From Roseiarcus sp963787135 (lineage in GTDB: Bacteria; Pseudomonadota; Alphaproteobacteria; Rhizobiales; Beijerinckiaceae), in assembly GCA_963787135.1 (NCBI GenBank), contig CAWBBW010000036.1, positions 1 through 64,000 on the forward strand: a stretch of DNA of 64,000 nt, written 5' to 3'. Every line of letters starts with the position of its first letter. Positions within the stretch are counted from its first letter, which is position 1. Shown piece by piece: positions 56,952 to 64,000 of the stretch. The position numbers and the translations under genes were made by a program. The notes beneath the pieces are model-generated. The model saw only the letters and a list, made by a program, of their open reading frames with translations. It was not told the origin of the DNA and searched no databases.

Positions 56952-57964
56952 CACGGTTCGCACTCGTCCTTGCATTCGCCCTGGCGCTGATTCGGGCTTG
57001 CGCGGCTCAAAACGCGGCCGCGCCGAACACGGCCGCGCCGCCAGCAATCCCCGCCTTGGGGGCCGGCATCCCCGGGGGCCCCGCGCCGCCGGCGTCGACT
57101 CTGCCGCCGCGGGCGGACGGAAAGCCGCCAGACTTCGCCTTCGGCGCCTATCAGCGCGGCAACTTCCTGTTTGCGCTCAAAGAGGCGGAGCGCCGCCTCG
57201 ACGACAACCCCAAGGACGCGGCGGCGATGACGCTGATCGGCGCTATCTATCACGACGGAGCCGCGGTCAGCCGCAGCGACCTTGAGGCTTCCCGCTGGTA
57301 TCGTCTGGCGAGCAATCTGGGAGATCCGCAGGCGGCCTACGAACTCGGCGTCCTGCTGCTCGAGGGCGCCGATGGCGTGCCGAAGGACCGCGACGGCGCC
57401 AAGGAGCAGTTCGAGCGCGCCGCCGCGAAGAACCACCCCGCCGCGCTCTATAACCTCGGCGTGATGGCGCTCGATTCGAGCGACGGCCGGAAGCCAGACT
57501 TCGCCAAGGCCGCGCAACTGTTCTTGCGGGCCGCCTATGCCGGCGAGGACGATGGCGCCTACTCCTACGGCGTCATGCTGCGCGAGGGCAAAGGCGTCCC
57601 GCAGGACATCGTCGAATCGGCGCACTGGCTCAAGCGCGCCGCCGACGCCGGCATCGTCGCGGGCCAGGTCGAATATGCGATCATGCTGTTCAACGGCGAG
57701 GGCGTAAAGAAGGACGAAGCCGGTGCGGTCAAGCTTCTCAAGATCGCCGCGGCCAAGGGCAACCCGATCGCCCAGAACCGCATCGCCCATCTTTATGCCG
57801 TTGGCCGGGTCGTGGAGCGCGATATGGCCAAGGCCGCGGCCTGGAACAGTTTCGCGAAGGCGGCTGGCCTCGCCGATCAGAGCCTCGACGTCGCTACCGC
57901 CAACCTGACGCCGGACGAGCGCAAGCGCTTCACCAGGATCGTACGCGACCAGATCGGCTACTGA
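56948..57964 (+). CDS. Exported Sel1-repeat protein
   Basis: 338 residues from GTG 56948. A signal peptide (RFALVLAFALALIRACAAQ) and a Pro/Ala-rich region precede at least five Sel1 repeats (AAAMTLIGAIYHDGAAVSRS, QAAYELGVLLLEGADGVPKD, PAALYNLGVMALDSSDGRKP, GAYSYGVMLREGKGVPQD, AGQVEYAIMLFNGEGVKKDE). Periplasmic Sel1 proteins act as scaffolds; S. meliloti ExoR is one example. No direct evidence for that role here. Confidence 0.8.
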   Translation: MTRFALVLAFALALIRACAAQNAAAPNTAAPPAIPALGAGIPGGPAPPASTLPPRADGKPPDFAFGAYQRGNFLFALKEAERRLDDNPKDAAAMTLIGAIYHDGAAVSRSDLEASRWYRLASNLGDPQAAYELGVLLLEGADGVPKDRDGAKEQFERAAAKNHPAALYNLGVMALDSSDGRKPDFAKAAQLFLRAAYAGEDDGAYSYGVMLREGKGVPQDIVESAHWLKRAADAGIVAGQVEYAIMLFNGEGVKKDEAGAVKLLKIAAAKGNPIAQNRIAHLYAVGRVVERDMAKAAAWNSFAKAAGLADQSLDVATANLTPDERKRFTRIVRDQIGY

Positions 57965-58029
57965 CCGGCGATGCGTGGTTGCGTTGGCGCCGTTCTGGCC
58001 GTCTATTGGGGCAAGAGGAGTCGGAGCCC

Positions 58030-59856
58030 ATGACCCAACTGAACGCCCGAATCGGCGAAGCGACCGAGCGCATCGCCAAACGCAGCCGCCCGACGCGCCA
58101 AGCCTATCTCGATCGCATCGAGGCTGCGGTCGCCAAGGGACCGACGCGCAAGCGACTTGGCTGCGCCAATTTCGCCCATGGCTTCGCGGCCTGCGCGCCC
58201 GGCGACAAGGAGGCGCTGCGCGACGGGTCGGGGCCCAATCTCGCGATCGTCACCGCGTACAATGACATGCTGTCCGCGCATCAGCCCTATGCGCGCTTTC
58301 CCGATCTCATCAAGGAGGCGGCGCGCGCCGCGGGCGGTTCGGCGCAGGTCGCCGGCGGCGTGCCGGCGATGTGCGACGGCGTGACCCAGGGCGAAAAGGG
58401 CATGGATCTCTCGCTCTTCTCGCGCGACGTGATCGCACTCTCGACTGCGGTCGCCCTTTCGCACGACATGTTCGACGCCGCGGTCTATCTCGGCGTCTGC
58501 GACAAGATCGTGCCGGGACTGCTGATCGGCGCTTTGTCTTTCGGCCATCTTCCGGCGGTGTTCCTGCCGGCCGGGCCGATGCCTTCGGGCCTCGCCAACG
58601 ACGACAAATCGAAGATCCGCCAGCTCTACGCCGAGGGCAAGGCGACGCGCGCCGAGCTTCTCGACGCCGAGGCCGCCGCCTATCACGGGCCCGGCACATG
58701 CACCTTTTACGGCACCGCCAACACCAATCAGATGCTGATGGAGATCATGGGGCTCCATCTGCCTGGAGCCTCTTTCGTCAATCCCAACACGCCGCTGCGC
58801 GATGCGCTGACCATGCTCGGCGTCCGGCGTGCGCTCGAACTGACCGCGCTCGGCAATCATTTCACCCCGATCGGCCACGTCATCGACGAGCGGGCGATCG
58901 TCAACGGCGTCGTCGGCCTCCACGCGACGGGCGGCTCGACCAATCACACCATTCACCTCATCGCCATGGCCGCCGCCGCCGGCATCGCGCTGACCTGGGA
59001 GGATTTCGCCGATCTTGCGGAAGTGACGCCGCTGATGACCCGCATTTATCCGAACGGCAAGGCGGACGTGAACCATTTCCAGGCCGCCGGCGGCATGGGC
59101 GTCCTCATCCGCGAGCTCGTCGACGCGGGCCTCCTTCATGGTGAAGCTCGCTCGGTCTGGGGCGAGCGTCTCGCCGACTACGTGGTCGAGCCCCGGCTCG
59201 ACGCCGACGGCGCCGTCGCCTGGGCGCCGGCGCCCGAGCGTTCGGGCGACACAAGCGTGTTGCGCGGCGCGGCCGATCCTTTCCAGGCGACGGGGGGCTT
59301 GCGCGTTCTCGAAGGGCCGCTCGGACGGGCGGTCATCAAGACCTCGGCGGTCGCTTCGGACCGGCACGTGATCGAGGCTCCGGCGCGCGTCTTCCACAGC
59401 CAGGAGGAGCTGCATGTCGCGTTTCGCGCTGGCGAGCTCGACCGAGACTTTGTCGCCGTCGTGCGCTTCCAGGGACCGAAAGCGATCGGAATGCCGGAAC
59501 TCCACAAGCTGATGCCGCCGCTTGGCGTCCTGCAGGATCGCGGCCGACGCGTCGCGCTCGTCACCGACGGGCGCATGTCTGGCGCCTCCGGCAAAGTGCC
59601 GTCGGCGATCCATGTCACCCCGGAAGCGGCCGCCGGGGGTCCGATCGCCAAGATTTGCGACGGCGACATCATCCGTCTCGACGCAACCAACGGACGGCTC
59701 GAGGTCAAGGTGGGGGTCGAGGACTGGGCTGCGCGAACGCTGGCGGAAGCCGACCTCTCGGCGGCCCATGTCGGCGTCGGGCGCGAATTGTTCGGCTCCT
59801 TCCGCGCTTCCGTCGGCGCGGCGGACGAGGGAGCGGCGATCTTTTCCGCCGCCTGA
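58030..59856 (+). CDS. edd: Phosphogluconate dehydratase (Entner-Doudoroff)
   Basis: 608 residues, full length. The IlvD/Edd iron-sulfur dehydratase signatures are present: NLAIVTAYNDMLSAHQPY, GGVPAMCDGVTQGEKGM, GPGTCTFYGTANTNQMLMEI and LVTDGRMSGASGKVPSAIHV. It converts 6-phosphogluconate to KDPG. KDPG aldolase (eda) is not next to it. It implies use of the Entner-Doudoroff pathway. Confidence 0.96.
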   Translation: MTQLNARIGEATERIAKRSRPTRQAYLDRIEAAVAKGPTRKRLGCANFAHGFAACAPGDKEALRDGSGPNLAIVTAYNDMLSAHQPYARFPDLIKEAARAAGGSAQVAGGVPAMCDGVTQGEKGMDLSLFSRDVIALSTAVALSHDMFDAAVYLGVCDKIVPGLLIGALSFGHLPAVFLPAGPMPSGLANDDKSKIRQLYAEGKATRAELLDAEAAAYHGPGTCTFYGTANTNQMLMEIMGLHLPGASFVNPNTPLRDALTMLGVRRALELTALGNHFTPIGHVIDERAIVNGVVGLHATGGSTNHTIHLIAMAAAAGIALTWEDFADLAEVTPLMTRIYPNGKADVNHFQAAGGMGVLIRELVDAGLLHGEARSVWGERLADYVVEPRLDADGAVAWAPAPERSGDTSVLRGAADPFQATGGLRVLEGPLGRAVIKTSAVASDRHVIEAPARVFHSQEELHVAFRAGELDRDFVAVVRFQGPKAIGMPELHKLMPPLGVLQDRGRRVALVTDGRMSGASGKVPSAIHVTPEAAAGGPIAKICDGDIIRLDATNGRLEVKVGVEDWAARTLAEADLSAAHVGVGRELFGSFRASVGAADEGAAIFSAA

Positions 59857-59938
59857 CGCAGAGCCCTGGCGCAACTTTGGGACTTCGTTCACTCTTGTTA
59901 GGCGATACCGGCCTCTCTCCCCGTGAAGAGGCTTCCCG

Positions 59939-60130
59939 ATGCCGTCCCGCATTTGGCTTTCCGTCGCTTTCGTCATCGCCTTCGGCGCTTCCCCGGCGCA
60001 AGCCGGGACGCAACGGCCGGCGGCCGCAGTGCTGGCGTGCTCCGGCCCCGGGACCGCAACGGCGGCGGAGCGGGGCGCCGATCCTGCTCCCGTTGTCGAG
60101 GCCGGCGCACCGAGCGCCGTCGCGAATTAG
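59939..60130 (+). CDS. Small putative exported protein
   Basis: 63 residues with an apparent signal peptide (SRIWLSVAFVIAFGASPAQA, cleavage before GTQ) and a short Ala-rich mature part with one Cys. There is no recognised family. It lies in the gap between edd and the DUF1499 gene and could be spurious. Confidence 0.35.
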   Translation: MPSRIWLSVAFVIAFGASPAQAGTQRPAAAVLACSGPGTATAAERGADPAPVVEAGAPSAVAN

Positions 60131-60151
60131 CGCCAAACCGGCGGCGGATCC

Positions 60152-60932
60152 TTGCGCCGCCTGATACTCGTCGAGCCTGTCGCCCGGTCGGCCGTCTGGT
60201 CGCGCCGGCTCTCGATCTTCGCCATCGCCATCGCCGCGGTCGCAATCACGCTTTCGCGCATGCGCGCGGCGGACCCGGCAGCCGTGCTAACCGTGTTTGG
60301 CGCGGCCCTGGTCCTGGCCGCGTTCGCCGCGCTGCTCGCTGCCGCCGCAGCTTCCATCATCTGGCGCGACGGGTTGCGGGGCGTGCAGCAGGCCGCATCG
60401 GGATTCGCGCTGGCGGCGGCGCTTCTGGCCTATCCGGCCTATCTGGCGGCGCTCGCCTTTGCGCTACCTCCGATCAACGAGGTCTCGACCGACCCCAAGG
60501 CGCCGCCGGCGTTCCTGCTCTCCGCCAAGGCGCGCGCGGCCCGGGCCGGCGGCGAGCCGGCGCCATCGAGCGAAGATACCCGCGCCGCGCAGCGCGCCGC
60601 CTATCCGGACATCGCGACTGTCACGGTCGAGATGGATTTCGACCCAAGCTTATCAACTCGCCCTGAGCGTCGCGAATGACCTCGGCTGGCGCATCGTCGA
60701 TTCCGAACCGCCGAATCTCAACGGCGACGGCGCGGCGCTGATCGAGGCGACGGCCCGGTCGCTGTTCTTCGGATTCGTCAGCGACATCGCGATCCGGATC
60801 CGGCCGGGAGCCACTGAAACCGCGATCGACGTGCGCTCGGTCTCGCGCCTCGGGGGACATGATTTCGGATCGAACGCTGAGCGCGTGCGCAAATTCATCG
60901 GCGAGGTGAAAGAAGCCACGCGCGAGCGTTGA
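60152..60932 (+). CDS. DUF1499 membrane protein, one frame break
   Basis: About 259 residues. Three membrane helices (about 18-40, 48-72, 85-108) precede the DUF1499 domain. At 60635-60640 GATTTC breaks the frame; removing one T gives VEMDSTQAYQLALSVANDLG followed by EATARSLFFGFVSDIAIRIR and DVRSVSRLGGHDFGSNAERV, the family core. Function unknown; some members sit in envelope-stress or photosynthesis contexts. Confidence 0.8.
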
Positions 60933-60937
60933 AGCCT

Positions 60938-61846
60938 TCAGGCCCGGCGGAAGCGCGTTTCGCCCGCGCCAGGCGGGTCGGCGACGACCTGCCCGCGCTC
61001 GCGAAGGTCTTCGAGATGGGCGAGAGTCGAAAGGCCGGCGGCGCGAGCAAGCGCGGGGTCGAGGCCGACATAGACCTTGGCGACCAGGTCGGGGACGGTT
61101 TCGGCGCCGCCGGCGAGCGCCGCCAGGATCGAGGCTTCCCGTTGCCGGCGGTGATGGGCGATCGCGCGCACATAGCGCTGCGGCTCGACGACCGGCCCGC
61201 CGTGGCCCGGCCAGTAGATCCGTTCGTCGCGCGCCCGCACTTTGTCGAGCGAGGCCATGTAATCCCCCATCGAGCCGTCCGGCGGCGCGACGACCGACGT
61301 CGACCAGGCCATCACATGGTCGCCGGAAAAGAGCGCGCGCTCGTCGAGAAGCGCGAAAGCGAGATGATTGGCGCAGTGGCCGGGCGTCGCGACCGCCTCG
61401 ATGGTGAAGCCCGACCCATGAAACCGCTCGCCGTCGCCGAGCACCGCGTCGGGCGCGTAGTCACGGTCATGCGAGGAATCGAGGCCGCTGGTCCCATCCC
61501 CTTTGGGCGCGAAGGGCTCGGCGCCGACGACCCGGGCGCCCGCTGCCTCGCGAAGCCGGTTCGCAAGCGTGCTGTGATCGCGATGGGTATGGGTAGTGAG
61601 GATCGTTTCGATCGTCTCGCCCTCGACCGCGGCCAGGATCGCCGCGAGATGCCCTTCGTCGGCGGGGCCCGGATCGACGACCGCGACCGCGCCGTTGCCG
61701 ACGATATAGGTGCAGGTGCCGTTAAAGGTGAAGGGCGACGCGTTCGGCGCAACGAGGCGCCGCACGAGTGGAGAGAGGCGGGTCAGGGCGCGCGGCGGCG
61801 CTTGGCGGGCGTCGGGGAAGAGATCCGGTTCGTTGTCGTCGGCCAT
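60938..61846 (-). CDS. Metallo-beta-lactamase fold hydrolase
   Basis: 302 residues. The metal motif is THTHRDHS (HxHxDH), with later ligands in TPGHCANHLAF and FSGDHVMAWS. The C-terminal winged-helix-like end (LDPALARAAGLSTLAHLEDL) is as in the LACTB2/RNase-like group. It probably hydrolyses a thioester or phosphoester; substrate unknown. Convergent with DUF1499, five bases apart. Confidence 0.87.
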   Translation of the reverse strand: MADDNEPDLFPDARQAPPRALTRLSPLVRRLVAPNASPFTFNGTCTYIVGNGAVAVVDPGPADEGHLAAILAAVEGETIETILTTHTHRDHSTLANRLREAAGARVVGAEPFAPKGDGTSGLDSSHDRDYAPDAVLGDGERFHGSGFTIEAVATPGHCANHLAFALLDERALFSGDHVMAWSTSVVAPPDGSMGDYMASLDKVRARDERIYWPGHGGPVVEPQRYVRAIAHHRRQREASILAALAGGAETVPDLVAKVYVGLDPALARAAGLSTLAHLEDLRERGQVVADPPGAGETRFRRA

Positions 61847-61979
61847 CGCCTGCCTGCTCCCTTTCCGGCCCTGCTGTCCTGGCCACTCATCCTTGGCGGC
61901 TCATCGCCTTGTCATGATAGCCCGGCGCCGATAAGAGGCGAAACGGTCCTCCCTTTCGCATCCTCCCCGGAGACAATGA

Positions 61980-62567
61980 ATGACCGACGCAATCGACGCG
62001 ACGCTCGCTGCGGCCCTGTGGCCGACGCGGCGCTCCCTGCGCTTCGCCCGCGACGCAGCGCTTGCCTTCGGCGGCGCGTTGGCGCTGGTTGTCTCGGCCA
62101 AGATCCAGGTTCCCTTCACCCCCGTGCCGATGACGCTGCAGACGCTCGTTGTGCTCGCGCTGGGAGCGGCATACGGCTCGCGGCTTGCTGCGGCGACCGT
62201 CGGCCTCTATCTCCTCGAAGGCCTGCTCGGCCTGCCGGTTTTTGCCGGCGCCCTGGCCGGACCGGCCTACATGGTCGGCCCGACCGGCGGCTTTCTTGCC
62301 GGCTTCCTGGTCGCGGCGGCGCTGGTGGGCGCGCTTGCCGAACGTGGCTGGGATCGCTCATGGGCCTTGCTCCTCGCCGCGATGGCGCTAGGCCACGTCG
62401 CGATCTTCGCGCTAGGCTTCGCCTGGCTCGCCGTCCTCATTGGCCCGGGACACGCGTTCGCATACGGCGTCGCGCCCTTCGTGCTGGCGACGATCGTCAA
62501 GACCCTGCTCGCCTGCGCTCTCGTCGGCGCCGCTTGGAGCGCGCTCGATCGCGCGCCCCGCCTCTAG
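61980..62567 (+). CDS. bioY: Biotin transporter BioY
   Basis: 195 residues, six membrane helices. Signatures are SAKIQVPFTPVPMTLQTLVV, LYLLEGLLGLPVFAG and the GPTGGFLAGF motif. BioY is the substrate-binding S component of the biotin ECF transporter and can import biotin alone in many bacteria. bioM and bioN are not adjacent. Confidence 0.94.
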   Translation: MTDAIDATLAAALWPTRRSLRFARDAALAFGGALALVVSAKIQVPFTPVPMTLQTLVVLALGAAYGSRLAAATVGLYLLEGLLGLPVFAGALAGPAYMVGPTGGFLAGFLVAAALVGALAERGWDRSWALLLAAMALGHVAIFALGFAWLAVLIGPGHAFAYGVAPFVLATIVKTLLACALVGAAWSALDRAPRL

Positions 62568-62574
62568 CGCGCCG

Positions 62575-63024
62575 GTGGCGGGCGCTCCCGACCGCGAAGC
62601 GCCGCCGGCGAGAAGCGCCTTCGCGCGTTTCGTGCCGCTCGCGACGCGCTGGAGCGACAACGACGCCTTCGGCCATCTCAACAACGTCGTCTATTACGCG
62701 CTGTTCGATTCGGCGGTGAACGCGATCCTGATCGAAGCGGGGCTGCTCGACCCGACGACGAGCCCGGTCGTCGGCCTCGTCGTCGAGAGCAACTGCCGCT
62801 TCTTCGCCAGCCTCACTTATCCGGAACCGGCGGAAGTCGGCGTCGCGGTCGAGCATCTCGGCCGCTCGTCGGTGCGCTATAGCCTCGCCGTGTTCCGGGC
62901 CGGCGCCCCGAGCGCCGTTGCGGCCGGTGGCTACACCCATGTCTATGTCGATCGGGCGACCAACCGCCCGGTCCCGATTCCCGAGGGGCATCGGGCGTTG
63001 ATGGAAAAACTAAGAGTGGCCTGA
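62575..63024 (+). CDS. Acyl-CoA thioesterase (4HBT hotdog fold)
   Basis: 149 residues from GTG 62575, seven bases after bioY. The 4-hydroxybenzoyl-CoA thioesterase-type motif is TRWSDNDAFGHLNNVVYYAL, with the catalytic Asp region, followed by VVESNCRFFASLTYPEPAEV and RSSVRYSLAVFR. It cleaves an acyl-CoA; chain preference not readable. Probably co-transcribed with bioY. Confidence 0.88.
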   Translation: MAGAPDREAPPARSAFARFVPLATRWSDNDAFGHLNNVVYYALFDSAVNAILIEAGLLDPTTSPVVGLVVESNCRFFASLTYPEPAEVGVAVEHLGRSSVRYSLAVFRAGAPSAVAAGGYTHVYVDRATNRPVPIPEGHRALMEKLRVA

Positions 63025-63053
63025 GGCTACAACAAATTTTTGGGCAGCTCAAA

Positions 63054-63299
63054 ATGGCGCACACTTATCTCAAGGGGTCCTTCCGCATTTTGAATGAGGC
63101 CTTCCTCCGAGAGAAGGCGAATCGTGATGACCCACGTCATCCATTCTACAAGGCCATGCTCGCCGGCCAGAGCTATGAATCGTATCTCGCGGAATATGGA
63201 CAAAAGAAAGTGACGGTCGAAGGCTACAAGGCGGGCCCTATCACCGGACGCATGGAGATCCTGTACGCGCGCAGGAGGGGGTGGATCGAAGACGCCTAA
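63054..63299 (+). CDS. Small hypothetical protein
   Basis: 81 residues starting MAHTYLKGSFRILNEAFLRE. It is rich in charged and aromatic residues (HPFYKAMLAGQSYESYLAEY, RMEILYARRRGWIEDA) and has no signal peptide or membrane helix. Its base composition is lower in GC than its neighbours, which may indicate separate origin. I do not recognise a family. It lies 29 bases after the thioesterase. Confidence 0.5.
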   Translation: MAHTYLKGSFRILNEAFLREKANRDDPRHPFYKAMLAGQSYESYLAEYGQKKVTVEGYKAGPITGRMEILYARRRGWIEDA

Positions 63300-63415
63300 T
63301 TCTTTTCTCCCTATTTGACCGGACTTGATCGCCGCGCCGGTTTGGGGCATAGGACCGCCTCCGCATTACTCCGCCGTGGGTCCTCCCCCCGCGGGAAGAA
63401 CCATTGGTGAGAGCC

Positions 63416-63541
63416 GTGAAAGTCCGCAATTCCCTGAAATCCTTGCGCAACCGCCATCGCGATAACCGCCTCGTGCGCCGCAAGGGCCGCGTCTACATCA
63501 TCAACAAGACCCAGAAGCGCTTCAAGGCCCGCCAGGGCTAA
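63416..63541 (+). CDS. rpmJ: 50S ribosomal protein L36
   Basis: 41 residues: MKVRNSLKSLRNRHRDNRLV followed by RRKGRVYIINKTQKRFKARQ and G. It lacks the four zinc-binding residues of the short C+ form of L36, so it is the zinc-independent (C-) type common in alphaproteobacteria. GTG 63416 is the start. It is a single small gene. Confidence 0.93.
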   Translation: MKVRNSLKSLRNRHRDNRLVRRKGRVYIINKTQKRFKARQG

Positions 63542-63594
63542 CCGCCGGCCCTTCGGCTTTTGACGGGCGGCGGGTCGCGCGCTATTTTGGCGGC

Positions 63595-64000
63595 ATGAGA
63601 CTTCGCGCGACGTCTCTTTTGGCGATGCTGGTTATCCTCGCCCTCCCGGCTGGCCTGGAAGCGCGGGCCGACGACAGCCCGGCCGCGCCGGCGCCGAACG
63701 CCAAGCCGGAAGCGCAGGAGGCCCCGAAGCCCCAGACTCCAGAGGAGCTGCGCGCCGATCTCTATGCCCGCCTCGCCGCCTCGAGCGACGCCGACGAGAC
63801 CGACGGCCTGGTCGGTCTCTTGTTGGCGGCCTATGCGCAATCGGGTTCGGACACGGGCGACCTCCTGCTTGAGCGGGCCCGCAAGGCGATGGGCGAAAAG
63901 GAATTCGACGCCGCCGGGAAAATCCTCAATTCGACCGTCGCGCTCCTGCCCGACTGGGCGGAGGGGTGGAACGCGCGGGCGACGCTGCGCTACCTCGACG
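63595..64000 (+). CDS. Exported TPR-type protein, cut by the window end
   Basis: At least 135 residues. It has a signal peptide (SLLAMLVILALPAGLEARA), a Pro/Ala/Lys-rich stretch, then a helical region with SDADETDGLVGLLLAAYAQS and the repeat-like segment KEFDAAGKILNSTVALLPDW followed by AEGWNARATLRYLD, typical of tetratricopeptide repeats. The 3' end is outside the window. Likely periplasmic. Confidence 0.75.
   Translation, partial: MRLRATSLLAMLVILALPAGLEARADDSPAAPAPNAKPEAQEAPKPQTPEELRADLYARLAASSDADETDGLVGLLLAAYAQSGSDTGDLLLERARKAMGEKEFDAAGKILNSTVALLPDWAEGWNARATLRYLD

Noticed and set aside
58003..59976. A 657-codon open frame antisense to edd
   Set aside because: It is a long antisense shadow of a GC-rich gene; the translation is Arg/His-rich with no domain, and edd is intact on the other strand.

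Overview
The window is GC-rich, gene-dense DNA from an alphaproteobacterium, most likely Hyphomicrobiales (Rhizobiales). The evidence is family-level: the CtrA-circuit proteins SciP (50854-51129) and RcdA-like DUF1465 (55612-56160), the ATPase-inhibitor zeta protein, DUF1192, DUF1476 and DUF1499 proteins, an oxyR/katG divergent pair, a Yej-type peptide importer and a multi-Ku NHEJ locus. No rRNA, tRNA, CRISPR array, IS transposase or prophage was seen. The genus cannot be read from the sequence.

Layout. 1-7.9 kb: a degraded surface-protein remnant, a lipoprotein, a cupin, a DUF4239 membrane protein, a HAD phosphatase, an MFS exporter, a CDF metal exporter, a SHOCT protein and a GST. 8.1-13.7 kb: a DNA-repair block (Ku, LigD, second Ku, UdgX) running into yjbQ and ccmG-ccmD-ccmC. 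15.3-18.7 kb: oxyR and katG with a shared operator region. 18.9-28.8 kb: P1 peptidase, rppH, zeta inhibitor, and a minus-strand operon yejA-yejB-yejE-yejF followed by deoB and a HIT protein. 28.9-37.5 kb: alr, GNAT, polyprenyl diphosphate synthase, DUF2007, TrmN6-like methylase, kbl-tdh, a lactone-oxidase-like flavoenzyme and a sirtuin. 37.7-41.2 kb: a large NACHT-LRR (bacterial NLR) gene with an AT-rich 3' half. 41.4-46.4 kb: a Gly-rich TPR protein, a repeat-filled spacer, a PanB-like enzyme, and a four-gene operon with a palindromic operator over its promoter and a winged-helix protein as its last gene. 46.4-50.8 kb: a ParE/RHH toxin-antitoxin pair, cidA-cidB, a TPR adenylate cyclase and an SDR. 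50.9-64 kb: sciP, mnmA, DUF1192, an SDR, a second flavoenzyme, rcdA, a ThiE-like protein, a Sel1 protein, edd, DUF1499, an MBL hydrolase, bioY, a thioesterase, rpmJ and a TPR protein cut by the window end.

The most unusual signal cuts across genes. About fourteen conserved genes each carry one or two lesions. Nine of the frame breaks fall inside a hexamer that becomes GANTC, the alphaproteobacterial CcrM methylation site, when one A or T is removed. The only nonsense codon also lies where restoring the expected Arg codon recreates GAGTC. The simplest reading is that these are base-calling errors at methylated sites and the genes are intact in the organism, including the NLR. Coordinates for these genes are therefore given as whole genes.

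Other points of interest: the NNH-NACHT-LRR candidate anti-phage protein; a threonine dehydrogenase lacking all four structural-zinc cysteines; a PanB paralogue without the usual metal and substrate residues; a Ku-LigD-Ku-UdgX cluster; a 21-bp x4 tandem repeat next to a MITE-like inverted repeat; an orphan terminator suggesting a small RNA; and a possible CtrA box upstream of sciP.
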